Below are positions 53,037 through 63,366 of a DNA stretch of 64,000 nucleotides, one piece after another. Every line of letters begins with the position of its first letter. Positions within the stretch are counted from its first letter, which is position 1. The position numbers were made by a program, and so were the translations under genes. Below the pieces are notes generated by a model, which saw only the letters and a program-made list of their open reading frames with translations, had not been told where the DNA came from and searched no databases. The stretch comes from Acholeplasma sp. (lineage in GTDB: Bacteria; Bacillota_I; Bacilli_A; Acholeplasmatales; Acholeplasmataceae), in assembly GCA_003605085.1 (NCBI GenBank), contig QZKD01000016.1:1-64000 (forward strand), given 5' to 3'.

Positions 53037-54167
53037 ATGGCAAAAAAGAAAGTCATTATTGGTTTAAGTGGGGGTGTGGATAGCAGTGTAGCTGCGTATC
53101 TACTCCTAAAAGACGGCTACGATGTTGAAGCCGTTTTTATGCGTAATTGGGATAGTGCAACCAACTTAGATATCAAAGGAAATCCTACAGCATTTGATGA
53201 AGTATGTGAACAAGAAAAAGATTATCAGGATGCCAAAGAAGTCGCAGATAAACTTGGGATAATCCTGCATAAAGTAGATTTTATCGAAGATTACTGGGAT
53301 CGCGTGTTCACTTACTTTTTAGATGAATACAAAAAAAATCGAACCCCAAATCCTGACGTGCTATGTAATAATGAGATCAAATTCAAGGCGTTTATCGATT
53401 ATGCAAAAAGATTTAATCCCGACTATATCGCCATGGGCCATTATGCTCAAGTGGATCTTTCAGGTGAATATCCAAGACTTTTAAGAGCTCTTGACCAGAA
53501 CAAAGATCAGACGTATTTTCTATCACAACTTAAAACTGAACAATTAAAAAATGTGATGTTCCCCATAGGGCATTTGGATAAATCAGAAGTAAGAAAAATC
53601 GCACAAGAGCAAGGACTAATTACAGCAAACAAAAAAGACTCTACAGGTATTTGTTTTATTGGTGAACGTCATTTTGCTGATTTCTTAAGTAATTATTTAC
53701 CGGCACAAAAAGGCTTGATGAAGCGTTTGGATGGCACAGTGATCAAAGAACACTTTGGACTGATGAACTATACGATTGGTCAGCGCAAAGGTCTTGGCAT
53801 TGGTGGTACCAAAGAGGGAACAGATGCATGGTATGTCGTCGGTAAAGATTTGAAAACGAACACACTTTATGTGGAACCAGGCTTTGAGCATCCCTATCTT
53901 TACTCCGATGAAGCAATCATCACCGATGTGATTTGGCGGGGACCTAAAATCGAAGGTCCTATGACAGCCAAATTTCGCTATCGCCAAAAAGATCATGATG
54001 TTTTTGTCGAGTGGATCAATGAAGATACCATAAGAGTTACCTATCCTCAAAAAATCAGAGCAGTGACACCAGGACAAGTATGTGCTTTTTATCAAAAAGA
54101 CTGCTGCTTAGGATCTGGATTTATCGATCAAGTATTTAATGAGAAAAAACAACGTTCATATAGCTAA
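53037..54167 (+). CDS. mnmA: tRNA-specific 2-thiouridylase MnmA
   Basis: Thiolates U34 of tRNA Lys, Glu and Gln. 376 residues: PP-loop GLSGGVDSSVAAYLL, catalytic Cys in NPDVLCNNEIKF and the persulfide-accepting Cys in STGICFIGERHF; central and C-terminal barrels follow (GTDAWYVVGKD). ATG 53037 gives the standard N-terminus; the frame also opens at 53013 inside nadE. Confidence 0.95.
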   Translation: MAKKKVIIGLSGGVDSSVAAYLLLKDGYDVEAVFMRNWDSATNLDIKGNPTAFDEVCEQEKDYQDAKEVADKLGIILHKVDFIEDYWDRVFTYFLDEYKKNRTPNPDVLCNNEIKFKAFIDYAKRFNPDYIAMGHYAQVDLSGEYPRLLRALDQNKDQTYFLSQLKTEQLKNVMFPIGHLDKSEVRKIAQEQGLITANKKDSTGICFIGERHFADFLSNYLPAQKGLMKRLDGTVIKEHFGLMNYTIGQRKGLGIGGTKEGTDAWYVVGKDLKTNTLYVEPGFEHPYLYSDEAIITDVIWRGPKIEGPMTAKFRYRQKDHDVFVEWINEDTIRVTYPQKIRAVTPGQVCAFYQKDCCLGSGFIDQVFNEKKQRSYS

Positions 54168-54192
54168 AGGAACCAAATGTTCCTTTTTCTTT
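54166..54192 (+). terminator. Intrinsic terminator of the nadD-nadE-mnmA unit
   Basis: AAAGGAAC (54166-54173), loop CAAAT, GTTCCTTT (54179-54186), then TTCTTTT. Confidence 0.82.
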
Positions 54193-54241
54193 TCCTTTTG
54201 TCCATGGTATAATAAAGTCAAATGAAACAGTGAGGTTTTTC

Positions 54242-56464
54242 ATGGAAACAGTTCGCGGTAGAATCAAAAATTATGTCTTTCACAACGATGAAAATAGTTA
54301 TTCTATCGCTCGTTTAGTCACTGAAGACTTAAAACAGGTGACCCTTGTCGGATATTTTCCTGTGATGTGTGAAGATATTTTATATGAATTTATGGGGTCA
54401 TGGGTCAAGCATCCCACCTATGGAGAACAACTCAAAGTCGAGTCTTTTAAAAAATGTGAGGAACAGAGTGTTTCTGGTTTGATCAGCTATTTATCTTCAC
54501 CCTTCTTTCATGGTATTGGACCTAAAACAGCTGAAAAGATTGTGTATGAGTTTGGTATTCATGCCATCAAGATGATCATGGAAGATAAAGCAATTTTAAA
54601 AAAGATTGGTTTATCCAATGTGCGGATCGAAAAGTTTTACCAACAACTTTTAGAAAACCAAACCAATGAGCACATCTTAATCTCACTTTATGGGTTTAAT
54701 CTATCAGGCAAAATGGCCATGAAGTTGATGAATAAATATCAGATGTTAACCCTAGAAAAACTTGAGGAAAATCCATATCGACTCGTGGATGATATCGAAG
54801 GAATCGGATTTATTAAGGCCGATGAAATCGCAAGTAAACTCGGTGTACCTAAGGATGATCCCAGACGTAAAAAAGCAGCGATTCTATACGCTTTAGAAAC
54901 TTTAGCTTACCAAAATGGTGATCTTTATCTCCTTCATACGCAGCTGATCAATTATACAGAACAAGTCTTAGGTGACCCTATGGATCTATCGGATGCGATC
55001 GCTGCATTGATTGAAGAGAAGCGTATCACGATAGAAGACGATCGTTATTATTTAACCATGTCATATGTGAGTGAAATCTATCTAGCCGATAAAATACATC
55101 AACTGATCCATGTAGACTCTCTTAATATCGATCTATCCTATATGAAAACATTGCTCGATGCAGTGGAAATTCAAAAAAATATTCAATATACAGACATACA
55201 AAAAGAAGCGATTATCACCGCCCTTGCACATCCCTTTTCGATTATAACAGGGGGTCCTGGTACTGGGAAAACAACCATTATCGATGGCTTATTAGAGGTC
55301 TATCGTCTCTATTATAAACTCAATCTTAAACATCCTACCATCCATGAAAAAATCGCTCTTATGGCACCTACAGGAAGAGCGGCGAAGCGGATGAAAGAAC
55401 TTTTAGATATGGATGCGAAAACCATCCACAGACAACTTGGATACAATTATGATGGTGAATTTCTTTTTGATGAATACCATCCGCTTCCGCACGATTTAAT
55501 TATCGTCGACGAAGCGTCGATGATCGACCTCTTTTTAGCGAAAAAGCTTTTTGGTGCGATCAAAATAGGATGCCAGGTCGTCATCGTCGGTGATGTTGAT
55601 CAGCTACCTTCTGTCGGTCCAGGACAGATCTTATCAGACCTTATTGAAAGTGAAACCATCCCCACAGTTAGACTCAATCAAATCCATCGTCAAGCGAAGG
55701 ATTCAAAGATTATTCGTTTATCACGGTTAGTGAATGAGCAAGTTCTTACACCTGAGGATTTAACCTCTGAACAAGATGTGTATTTATATCGTGCACATCC
55801 TGAAAAGATTAAAGATATTTTAATCAAACAAATTCAAGGTGCATTAAGCGAAGGCTATAATCTCATTGAAGACATTCAGATTCTAGCTCCCATGTATAAA
55901 GGCGATCTTGGAATCGATGCATTAAATCAAACCTTTCAACACGCCCTTAATCCAAATAAAGAGATAAAGATGACCTACGGTGATAAAACATATTATGTAG
56001 GTGATAAAGTGATTCAACTCATCAATGACCCCGAGCGTTTGATCATGAATGGAGATATTGGAGTTATCAAAGCGATTAAGACCAATGCTCAAGATGAACT
56101 TTACATGATTGTCGATTATGATGATAACGAAGTCATGTATGAAAAAGGGGATTTAGATGAAATCAATCTCGCATATGTGATTAGCATTCATAAGTCTCAA
56201 GGTAGTGAATATAAAATTGTGATGTTACCTATGATACGAAGTTATATGCACATGTTGAAAAAAGAATTAATCTACACAGCCATGACGCGTGCCAAACGAT
56301 TTTTGATTGTATTAGGCGATATGAACCTTTTGATCTATGCGGCGAACCATCTTTCGGAGAAGCGACAAACGACGCTTAAAGCACGTTTAAATGGCTTTAT
56401 AACGCACGAGAGTGCAGAAGAAGACCCCATGGACGATCTGTCGCCATATGATTTTATGGGATGA
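54242..56464 (+). CDS. recD2: ATP-dependent DNA helicase RecD2
   Basis: 740 residues. An N-terminal OB-type region and helix-hairpin-helix segments (GIGPKTAEKIVYEFG, IEGIGFIKADEIASKLGV) characterise RecD2 rather than RecD. SF1B motifs: Walker A GGPGTGKTTII, Walker B LIIVDEASMID, GDVDQLPSVGPGQIL, and the C-terminal SIHKSQGSEY and YTAMTRAKRF. 5'-3' helicase in repair. ATG 54242 is preferred to GTG 54230, which itself lies in the ribosome-binding stretch. TATAAT at 54208-54213. It overlaps a frame at 56461 and is followed by the ABC exporter genes. Confidence 0.94.
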   Translation: METVRGRIKNYVFHNDENSYSIARLVTEDLKQVTLVGYFPVMCEDILYEFMGSWVKHPTYGEQLKVESFKKCEEQSVSGLISYLSSPFFHGIGPKTAEKIVYEFGIHAIKMIMEDKAILKKIGLSNVRIEKFYQQLLENQTNEHILISLYGFNLSGKMAMKLMNKYQMLTLEKLEENPYRLVDDIEGIGFIKADEIASKLGVPKDDPRRKKAAILYALETLAYQNGDLYLLHTQLINYTEQVLGDPMDLSDAIAALIEEKRITIEDDRYYLTMSYVSEIYLADKIHQLIHVDSLNIDLSYMKTLLDAVEIQKNIQYTDIQKEAIITALAHPFSIITGGPGTGKTTIIDGLLEVYRLYYKLNLKHPTIHEKIALMAPTGRAAKRMKELLDMDAKTIHRQLGYNYDGEFLFDEYHPLPHDLIIVDEASMIDLFLAKKLFGAIKIGCQVVIVGDVDQLPSVGPGQILSDLIESETIPTVRLNQIHRQAKDSKIIRLSRLVNEQVLTPEDLTSEQDVYLYRAHPEKIKDILIKQIQGALSEGYNLIEDIQILAPMYKGDLGIDALNQTFQHALNPNKEIKMTYGDKTYYVGDKVIQLINDPERLIMNGDIGVIKAIKTNAQDELYMIVDYDDNEVMYEKGDLDEINLAYVISIHKSQGSEYKIVMLPMIRSYMHMLKKELIYTAMTRAKRFLIVLGDMNLLIYAANHLSEKRQTTLKARLNGFITHESAEEDPMDDLSPYDFMG

Positions 56465-56475
56465 GAGGTGAAAGG

Positions 56476-57342
56476 ATGATTTTAGCATCACATGCAAAAA
56501 AGTATTATGGAAGTATCAGAGGAATCGAAGATCTGTCACTCGAAGTAAAATCAGGAGAGATCTTTGGTTTTGTAGGGCCCAATGGTTCAGGAAAAACCAC
56601 ATTTATTCGTAGTCTTTTGGGACTTTTGAAACTAGATTCAGGAACGATTCACCTACTCAGTAAAGAAGTGAAAGTAGGCGAGCAAGATCATTTTTCCAAA
56701 GTGGGATATATGCCATCGGAGTCCTTCTTTTTCAATGAACTTAAAGTGAAAGATATTTTAAAATTTTTTCAAAGTACACGCCCTGTTGATCCAAAGTATC
56801 TCGAACACTTAATTGAACACCTCGATGTTGACTTAAATAAGAAGTTTGGCTCCTTATCCTTTGGGAATAAAAAGAAAATCGGGATTATAGTTGCGATGAT
56901 GCATCAACCTGAAGTTCTTATTTTAGATGAACCCACCGCAGGTCTTGATCCGTTAATTCAGTCTCGCTTTTTGGAACTACTCGTTGAACAAAAGATGAAG
57001 GGGACAACCGTTTTACTATCGTCACACGTGTTAAAAGAAATAGAAAAAGTATGTGATCGGGTCGCGTTGATCAAAGAAGGTTCTCTGCTCTTTACACGTC
57101 GTATGGAAGATATTCGCAAAGAAGAAAGTAAGCGAGTGATCGTGTGGCCAAATCATCAGAATTTAGTGCTTGAAGGACTTACCTATCTACGAGATGAAAA
57201 TGGGGCTTCCCATTATGCATATCAAGGGGATGTCAATCTATTGATGCGTTATTTATCTTCTTATCACTTTAAAGATATGGTGATTCGAAATATTGATCTA
57301 GAAGAACTCTTTCAAGTGTTTTATGAAAGGGGGGATGTATGA
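56476..57342 (+). CDS. ABC transporter ATP-binding protein (exporter type)
   Basis: 288 residues, one ABC domain: Walker A GPNGSGKTT, signature LSFGNKKKIG (degenerate form of LSGGQ), Walker B VLILDEPTAGLDPL, H-loop LLSSHVLKE. The CcmA/YtrB-like type that works with ABC-2 permeases; it has no MalK/MsmX regulatory extension. ATG 56476 after GAGAGGTGAAAGG. The end overlaps the permease start by 4 nt. Substrate unknown. Confidence 0.9.
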   Translation: MILASHAKKYYGSIRGIEDLSLEVKSGEIFGFVGPNGSGKTTFIRSLLGLLKLDSGTIHLLSKEVKVGEQDHFSKVGYMPSESFFFNELKVKDILKFFQSTRPVDPKYLEHLIEHLDVDLNKKFGSLSFGNKKKIGIIVAMMHQPEVLILDEPTAGLDPLIQSRFLELLVEQKMKGTTVLLSSHVLKEIEKVCDRVALIKEGSLLFTRRMEDIRKEESKRVIVWPNHQNLVLEGLTYLRDENGASHYAYQGDVNLLMRYLSSYHFKDMVIRNIDLEELFQVFYERGDV

Positions 57343-58151
57343 TGCGACTCTTTCGCTTAGAATTCAAACGGAGCATCAAAAGTAATCTCATTTGGTCTAT
57401 TTCCTTAGGTGTGACTATGTTTTCGATTATCATCATCTATCCCATGGTGATGGACATGATGGATGCACTTAACGAAATGATCGATTATTTGGAAAGCATT
57501 AACTCAAGTTTTGTGGAGTTTATTAATGACTTTGGGGGCATTCCACAAAATGGAATTGAGTATTTTGCAACAGAAGGTGCGATGATTCTGCAAATTGCTG
57601 CTGGAATTTATGCAGCGATGATGGGGTATCAAATCATCAACAAAGACGATAAAGAAAAAACTGTCGAAGTACTCTATACATTACCCATTCACAGGGTCAG
57701 TTATCTTTTTCAAAAGATGTTTGTAGTTTTCGTTGAAACATTCATCTTTATGGCGACACAAGTTCTCTTTGTTTTGATTGGTTTTATGATTGTATCACCC
57801 AATGAAGCGATCGGTGAACTCTTTATCTTTGGTTTATTGGATATGGGCATGATGCTTATGATCAGTTACTTATCGATGGGATTAGCACTTATTCTAAAAC
57901 CACAATCATCATCGTTTATTCCTATGGCTATCCCCATTCCACTTTATGTCATCACAACGATTGCGTATGCTACGGATAATGCGACATTAAAACTGCTTAA
58001 ATACATTTCACCATTCACTTTTGCTGAACCCGTAGGTATCTTAAAGGATCATACGGATTTTGAATGGCTTAACTTTATAATCTATTCGATCTTTACGCTT
58101 GCTGTGATTGTATTCTCAATTTATAAGTTTAGAAGAAGAGAAATTGTTTAA
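57339..58151 (+). CDS. ABC-2 type transporter permease
   Basis: 270 residues with about six membrane segments and the ABC-2 loop GYQIINKDDKEKTVEVLYTL with PIHRVSYLFQK. Partner of the ATPase just upstream. The ribosome-binding stretch AAAGGGGGG (57326-57334) is unusually G-rich and is an exact complement of a C-rich loop of the small RNA candidate at 28041. Confidence 0.88.
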   Translation: MMRLFRLEFKRSIKSNLIWSISLGVTMFSIIIIYPMVMDMMDALNEMIDYLESINSSFVEFINDFGGIPQNGIEYFATEGAMILQIAAGIYAAMMGYQIINKDDKEKTVEVLYTLPIHRVSYLFQKMFVVFVETFIFMATQVLFVLIGFMIVSPNEAIGELFIFGLLDMGMMLMISYLSMGLALILKPQSSSFIPMAIPIPLYVITTIAYATDNATLKLLKYISPFTFAEPVGILKDHTDFEWLNFIIYSIFTLAVIVFSIYKFRRREIV

Positions 58152-58154
58152 TGA

Positions 58155-58183
58155 AAAAGACGCAACCTTGAGTTGCGTCTTTT
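58155..58183. terminator. Bidirectional terminator between ABC-2 permease and glgC
   Basis: AAAAGACGCAAC (58155-58166) pairs with GTTGCGTCTTTT (58172-58183), loop CTTGA; works for both convergent units. Confidence 0.92.
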
Positions 58184-58204
58184 GTTTCTTATAAGAGTAT
58201 ATAT

Positions 58205-59431
58205 TTATACGAGCGTAGATCCACTTTTTACGATGGGATCTGTGATCTTTGCTGTGCGGAAAATACGGCAATTGCGTCCAATCTTAGTAAAACCAGGAAT
58301 TAAAGCACCCTTTTCAATGACGGTGATACCTGATTTCAGTAGATCAGGTTTTTCGAGGTTAGGGGTATAATCTTCACTATATCCGATATACGCGTTTCGA
58401 CCGATGGTAACTTTCTTATCGATAATACATTTATCAATCTTCACATCAGTGCTGACAATAACATTATTCAGGACCACAGAATTAATGATAACTGATCCTT
58501 TACCAACACGGACACCAGGTGAGAGAACGGAATTGATGACAGTACCCTCAATGACACATCCATTGGAGACGAGTGAATTTTGAATTTTTGCATCACTACC
58601 CACTTTAACAGGAGGTAGGTCTTCGCTCTTCGTAAATACTTTCCATGTGGGATCATAAAGATCTAGAGCAGTATAATCTTTGGTCATTTGAAGATTGGTG
58701 TCAAGATAAGAATCATACGTACCGACATCCATCCAATAATCTTCAAATAGATAGGCATAAACTTCTTTCTTGGTTGTTTCAATCAGATGAGGGATGATAT
58801 GTTTACCAAAATCTAAATCATCTTGTTTAATCGAAACTAAGACTTCTTTTAATAAATCGATATCAAAGAGATAGATTCCCATGGAAGCTAAATTTGAATT
58901 AGAGACTTTGGGCTTTTCTTCGAAATGCGTAATCTCTTTATCACCATTAATCGACATAATACCAAATCGAGAAACTTCTTTAGGTTCTACGGGTTGTGTC
59001 GCGATGGTTAATCGAGCTTTAGTCTCCTTGTGTTGCTGAATCATCTTGCGGTAATCCATCTTATAAATATGATCGCCCGACAAAATGAGAACATATGTCG
59101 GATCTTTTCGCTGAATGAATTCCATATTTTTCTTTACAGCATCTGCGGTTCCTAAATACCAATAGTTATGAGGCTGTAGTAAAGTGATGCCTGAATCACG
59201 TCTATCTAAGTCCCATGGTTTTCCGGCACCGATGTGTTCATTTAATGATAAGGGTAGATATTGGGTTAAAATACCAATATCAAAGATACCTGATTGAGTA
59301 CAGTTGGATAATGTGAAATCGATAATACGAAATTTACCTGCGAAAGGCATCGCTGGTTTACTGCGACGTTGCGATAAAATATCAAGTCTTGTACCTTTAC
59401 CGCCGGCCAAAATTAATGCTAATGTTTCCAT
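58205..59431 (-). CDS. glgC: Glucose-1-phosphate adenylyltransferase
   Basis: Makes ADP-glucose from glucose-1-phosphate and ATP. 408 residues: [60 protein letters not shown] and a C-terminal left-handed beta-helix ([18 protein letters not shown]). Full-length GlgC; no GlgD partner nearby. Start 2 nt after glgA. Glucose-1-phosphate from the beta-glucan phosphorylases is its direct substrate. Confidence 0.94.
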   Translation of the reverse strand: METLALILAGGKGTRLDILSQRRSKPAMPFAGKFRIIDFTLSNCTQSGIFDIGILTQYLPLSLNEHIGAGKPWDLDRRDSGITLLQPHNYWYLGTADAVKKNMEFIQRKDPTYVLILSGDHIYKMDYRKMIQQHKETKARLTIATQPVEPKEVSRFGIMSINGDKEITHFEEKPKVSNSNLASMGIYLFDIDLLKEVLVSIKQDDLDFGKHIIPHLIETTKKEVYAYLFEDYWMDVGTYDSYLDTNLQMTKDYTALDLYDPTWKVFTKSEDLPPVKVGSDAKIQNSLVSNGCVIEGTVINSVLSPGVRVGKGSVIINSVVLNNVIVSTDVKIDKCIIDKKVTIGRNAYIGYSEDYTPNLEKPDLLKSGITVIEKGALIPGFTKIGRNCRIFRTAKITDPIVKSGSTLV

Positions 59432-59433
59432 GG

Positions 59434-60861
59434 TTACACCCCTAGTATAATCTGATATAGTGATTCATATTGTAATGCCATTTGTCTTAAACTATAATCT
59501 TTTTTCATTGCTTGCTTGATAAGTTTATTCCAATCTTTGGGTTTATTTAAATACACATTAATCGCTTCAAAAAGTTTTTCCTTAAACTCGTAAGCATCAT
59601 AATTTGCAAACGTAAATCCTGTGCCTTCACCTGTGTATTGGTTATAGGGATCCACCGTATCTTTTAATCCACCTGTTTCTCTGACTACTGGTAGAGAACC
59701 ATAACGCATGGCAATCATCTGACCAAGGCCACAGGGCTCAAAGCGAGAAGGCATGAGGAAAATATCTGATGATGCGTATAACTTGTGTGCTAACTCTTCA
59801 TTGAAGCCGATGTAATGACCGACTTTTTCGGGGAATTTAAAGGTGAGATAACGGAAGAAATCTTGATAGGAATCATTGCCAGAACCCATGAGAATGAACC
59901 GTGCATTCGCGAACTCAATGACCTCTTCTAAACTTCGCGTCATGAGATTGATTCCCTTTTGTGTCGCTAATCGTCCGATATAAACGACAAGGGGTAACTC
60001 GGGATTGACATCCAGATCAAAGTGATGCAGGATCGCTTCTTTGTTTTGTTGCTTGAGTTCTTTGGTCTTTAATAAACCAAAGGGTACATCAATGAAATGA
60101 TCTGTTTTTGGATTGAACACCGCATCATCAATCCCATTCAGTATGCCAGAAAAGTCATTTTTACGCTTCTCTAGAGCACCATCTAAGGAAAATCCATAGT
60201 CATTGGTCAGTACTTCGTTACGATAGGTTGGACTCACTGTGTTGATTTTAGTTGCTCGCTCAATTCCTGCTTTAAGGAAATTGACCCGATCAAAATGAAT
60301 GTAGGTATAATTAAACTCAGTATTAAAGAATCGAGCAACATACGTATCAAAGGATCCTTGATACTCTAGATTATGAATGGTAAGCAATGTGTGAATTGAG
60401 TAATAATGGTCGTTGCGCTGTCGATAATGTTCATCGAGTAAATAAGGGATCATTCCGGTTTGCCAGTCATTTAAGTGGAGTATATTGGGGTAAAAATCAA
60501 ATACCTTTAGTCCTTCTAAGATAGCATAACTAAAGCAGGTGAAACGTTCTGCATCATCGTTATAGCCATATAATTGATCACGTTCAAAATAATGCATATT
60601 CTGAACAAAAATATAGGGAATGCCTTGATGAACAAGTTCATAATAATTGACAATCGTTTCAATTCCACCCATACCGATGGTAGCAGAACCTTTAAAAATC
60701 ATCTCTTTATGGTGTTTAGCAATCTGTCGGTAATAAGGTGTTATAATGCGTACATCATGTCCTAATTCTTTTAATGATTTAGGTAAAAAAAGAGCCATAT
60801 CCGCTAGACCGCCAGTTTTACTGAAGGGGAATGCTTCGGAACTGCAGAATAAGACTTTCAT
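59434..60861 (-). CDS. glgA: Glycogen/starch synthase (ADP-glucose)
   Basis: GT5 enzyme extending alpha-1,4-glucan from ADP-glucose. 475 residues: SKTGGLADM near residue 16 (ADP-glucose contact), [27 protein letters not shown] and the catalytic-site [10 protein letters not shown] choose ATG 60861 after GGTGATTCGC; an open frame runs 39 codons further upstream through the promoter. No branching enzyme or alpha-glucan phosphorylase is in the window. Confidence 0.94.
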   Translation of the reverse strand: MKVLFCSSEAFPFSKTGGLADMALFLPKSLKELGHDVRIITPYYRQIAKHHKEMIFKGSATIGMGGIETIVNYYELVHQGIPYIFVQNMHYFERDQLYGYNDDAERFTCFSYAILEGLKVFDFYPNILHLNDWQTGMIPYLLDEHYRQRNDHYYSIHTLLTIHNLEYQGSFDTYVARFFNTEFNYTYIHFDRVNFLKAGIERATKINTVSPTYRNEVLTNDYGFSLDGALEKRKNDFSGILNGIDDAVFNPKTDHFIDVPFGLLKTKELKQQNKEAILHHFDLDVNPELPLVVYIGRLATQKGINLMTRSLEEVIEFANARFILMGSGNDSYQDFFRYLTFKFPEKVGHYIGFNEELAHKLYASSDIFLMPSRFEPCGLGQMIAMRYGSLPVVRETGGLKDTVDPYNQYTGEGTGFTFANYDAYEFKEKLFEAINVYLNKPKDWNKLIKQAMKKDYSLRQMALQYESLYQIILGV

Positions 60862-60895
60862 GCGAATCACCTCAGATTGTATATGCTTTAACCTT

Positions 60896-60924
60896 ATTAT
60901 ACATGATGAAACCGGTTTTATCAA
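60896..60924 (-). promoter_or_regulatory. Promoter of glgA-glgC with AAACCGGTTT operator
   Basis: Minus strand TTGATA (60919-60924) and TATAAT (60896-60901), spacer exactly 17 bp. Within the spacer AAACCGGTTT (60909-60918) is a perfect palindrome, extended by GAT/ATC at 60905-60922. It is of the MalR-type LacI-family operator form. Confidence 0.78.
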
Positions 60925-61028
60925 TGTAACATCGATGTAAAAAAGTATGTGAATTGAACTCATATCAGATGACGACATATGAAATATGTGATATACTCTA
61001 ATTAAGAATACAAAAGAAGGTGATGGTT

Positions 61029-61442
61029 ATGACCAAAGAAAAATCTTGTGGTGCAGTCATCTTTAGAAAACATCAGGACAAGTACCAATTTGTACTCATT
61101 CAACAACGATATGGACTCCATTTTGGATTTCCTAAAGGCCATGTTGAAAAAAATGAAAGTGAGCGAATGACCGCGAAGCGCGAAGTTCTCGAAGAAACCG
61201 GCTTAGAAGTTGTTATTTATGATCACTTAAAAGAAAAAACTCGGTATTACCCAAGACAAGGAGTCATTAAAGACGTTGTCTATTTTCTTGCCCGTGCCGT
61301 TACCAATGAGTTCAAACCACAAGAAGAAGAGATCGCAGATGCACAATGGGTTGATGCTTCCGATGTTTTAGAAAAGCTTACCTACAAAACCGATAAAGAA
61401 ATATTCGTCTCTCTCTCCAAAAAAGCAAACATCAACTTATGA
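61029..61442 (+). CDS. Nudix hydrolase (Ap4A hydrolase-like)
   Basis: 137 residues. KSCGAVIFRKHQDKYQFVLI at the start and Nudix box GHVEKNESERMTAKREVLEE with TGLEV. The HFGFPKGHVE phrase and length are as in bis(5'-nucleosyl)-tetraphosphatases. ATG 61029 after AAGGTGATGGTT. The promoter has TATACT near 60991-60996 and an ACATAT-GAA-ATATGT repeat in its spacer (60975-60989). Followed 7 nt later by the HD hydrolase gene. Confidence 0.85.
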   Translation: MTKEKSCGAVIFRKHQDKYQFVLIQQRYGLHFGFPKGHVEKNESERMTAKREVLEETGLEVVIYDHLKEKTRYYPRQGVIKDVVYFLARAVTNEFKPQEEEIADAQWVDASDVLEKLTYKTDKEIFVSLSKKANINL

Positions 61443-61449
61443 GGCTCCT

Positions 61450-62079
61450 ATGCATCCCGCATTAACTGCGTATTTACATGAAAAAATCATCCCCATATAC
61501 CAATCCTTTGATCCCGCCCACCAAAAAGATCATGTCTTTAAAGTCATCGATAACAGTTTAAAGATTGCTGCTGATTACGATGTTGATTTAGATATGGTTT
61601 ATGTGGTTGCATGTTATCATGACATCGGCATCAAATTTGGTCGTGATAACCACCATTTAACCGGTGGTTTATTTTTATATGAAGATCGTATTCTTAAACA
61701 GTATTTTACTGAAGAAAAGCGACAGATTATGAGAGAAGCTGTGGAAGACCATCGTGCCTCAAGAGAACATCCTCCTAGATCCATTTACGGTAAAATCATT
61801 GCTGAAGCAGACCGTGATATCTCCCCTGAAATCGTCATGAAACGCACGATACAGTTTGGCTTTAAACATTATCCAAACCTTAAAAAAGATGAACATATCG
61901 ATAGAGCCTATCAACATATCTTAGATAAATATGGTCCGAATGGGTATTTAACTTTATGGTTAGATACAGAAAAAAACCGCGAGGGTCTAAAAAGTATACA
62001 TCAGCTTTTAAACGATAAACCTATAATGCTAAAAACGCTTGAAAATCTTTATCAAAATGAAAAAAAACGCAACCAATAG
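61450..62079 (+). CDS. HD-domain phosphohydrolase
   Basis: 209 residues. Metal-binding HD motif VACYHDIGIKFGRDNHH (about 53-69), earlier His in HQKDHVFKV, and Asp in AEADRDI. HD proteins hydrolyse nucleotides or cyclic nucleotides; substrate unknown. Cotranscribed with the Nudix gene, so nucleotide housekeeping is likely. Confidence 0.82.
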   Translation: MHPALTAYLHEKIIPIYQSFDPAHQKDHVFKVIDNSLKIAADYDVDLDMVYVVACYHDIGIKFGRDNHHLTGGLFLYEDRILKQYFTEEKRQIMREAVEDHRASREHPPRSIYGKIIAEADRDISPEIVMKRTIQFGFKHYPNLKKDEHIDRAYQHILDKYGPNGYLTLWLDTEKNREGLKSIHQLLNDKPIMLKTLENLYQNEKKRNQ

Positions 62080-62148
62080 CATGAAAAATTATTGTGCTAT
62101 GTTACAATATTCATGGAAGATACGATTGCAAATTTAAAGGAGAAAAGT

Positions 62149-63249
62149 ATGATTATTGGAACAGTACGTGAAGTAAAAAACAAAGAATTCCGCGTAGGGC
62201 TAACCCCATCAAGTATCAAGGAATATGTTGCTCACGGACATCAAGTCTTTGTTGAAGCTGGTGCTGGAATCAGCTCAGGATTTAGTGATGATGATTACAA
62301 GAATGCAGGTGCAACGATTCTAAAAACTGCGGCAGAGGTTTGGAATCGTTCAGAAATGATTGTGAAAGTGAAGGAGCCCTTAGCTTCTGAATTTCAGTAT
62401 TTGCGTGAAGGATTAATCCTTTACACATACTTACATCTTGCTGCAAATGAAGATTTGACGCATGCCTTAATGGATTCAAAAACTCAATCAGTTGCTTATG
62501 AAACCATTACACTTTCTGATGGCTCACTCCCCTGTTTAAAACCCATGAGTGAAGTTGCTGGACGTTTAGGTGCTATCGAAGGTGCGAAATATCTTGAAAA
62601 ACCCTTTGGTGGTAGTGGTGTTTTAGTCTCTGGTGTTCCTGGGGTTAACCCTGCCAAAGCAGCTATTATCGGAGCAGGTGTTGTGGGTGAAAATGCATTG
62701 AAAATGCTCGTTGGACTCGGTGCTGATGTGACGATTCTTGATGTTAATTTAAAGAAACTTACATATCTTGATGATATTTATGGTGGACGGATCAAGACAC
62801 TTTATAGTAGTCAAGACAACATCGAAACGACTGTAAAAGCATCTGATCTCGTCATTTCTGCAGTATTACTTCCTGGAGCTAAAGCACCTAAATTAATTAA
62901 ACGTGCGTACTATAAAGATATGCGTCCAGGTTCAGTGATTGTGGATGTTGCGATTGATCAAGGTGGATCTACCGAGGTCGCTAAAGCAACCTATCATGAT
63001 GACCCAACCTATGTCGTGGATGGTGTCATTCATTATTCTGTAGCTAATATGCCTGGTGCAGTTCCACGTACATCAACCATTGCACTCAATAATGCAACCT
63101 TACGTTATGGTCTTATGATTGCAAACTTAGGTTTAGATGAAGCGATTAAACAATCGAATGCACTCAAATTAGGAGTAAATGTGTATCACGGGAATATCAC
63201 CTGTCAAGGTGTTGCTGATGCATTTAATCTCCCACTGATCTTACTATAA
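62149..63249 (+). CDS. ald: Alanine dehydrogenase
   Basis: NAD-dependent conversion of L-alanine to pyruvate and ammonia. 366 residues beginning MIIGTVREVKNKEFRVGLTP; KVKEPLASEF (Lys), LFTYLHLA-type YTYLHLAAN, SEVAGRLGAIEGAKYL and the Rossmann AIIGAGVVGENALKML with Asp in VTILDVN. ATG 62149 after AAAGGAG; 19 codons upstream are out-of-gene frame extension. Confidence 0.94.
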   Translation: MIIGTVREVKNKEFRVGLTPSSIKEYVAHGHQVFVEAGAGISSGFSDDDYKNAGATILKTAAEVWNRSEMIVKVKEPLASEFQYLREGLILYTYLHLAANEDLTHALMDSKTQSVAYETITLSDGSLPCLKPMSEVAGRLGAIEGAKYLEKPFGGSGVLVSGVPGVNPAKAAIIGAGVVGENALKMLVGLGADVTILDVNLKKLTYLDDIYGGRIKTLYSSQDNIETTVKASDLVISAVLLPGAKAPKLIKRAYYKDMRPGSVIVDVAIDQGGSTEVAKATYHDDPTYVVDGVIHYSVANMPGAVPRTSTIALNNATLRYGLMIANLGLDEAIKQSNALKLGVNVYHGNITCQGVADAFNLPLILL

Positions 63250-63260
63250 AATTAAAAATG

Positions 63261-63294
63261 TCGGAGAACTCCTCAAAGGGTCTCCGATTTTACT
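63261..63294 (+). terminator. Intrinsic terminator of ald
   Basis: TCGGAGA (63261-63267) pairs with TCTCCGA (63281-63287), followed by TTTTACTTT. Confidence 0.78.
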
Positions 63295-63366
63295 TTCAAA
63301 TTCAAACATTTTGATTTATAATAGACATGAGATTAACATCTCAAACTCAACTTAAAGGAGAACATC

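Noticed and set aside
56476-57342. ABC ATPase as the missing energiser of the beta-glucan importer
   Set aside because: It overlaps an ABC-2 permease gene, lacks the extra C-terminal regulatory domain of MalK/MsmX and is short (288 residues), so it belongs to an exporter.
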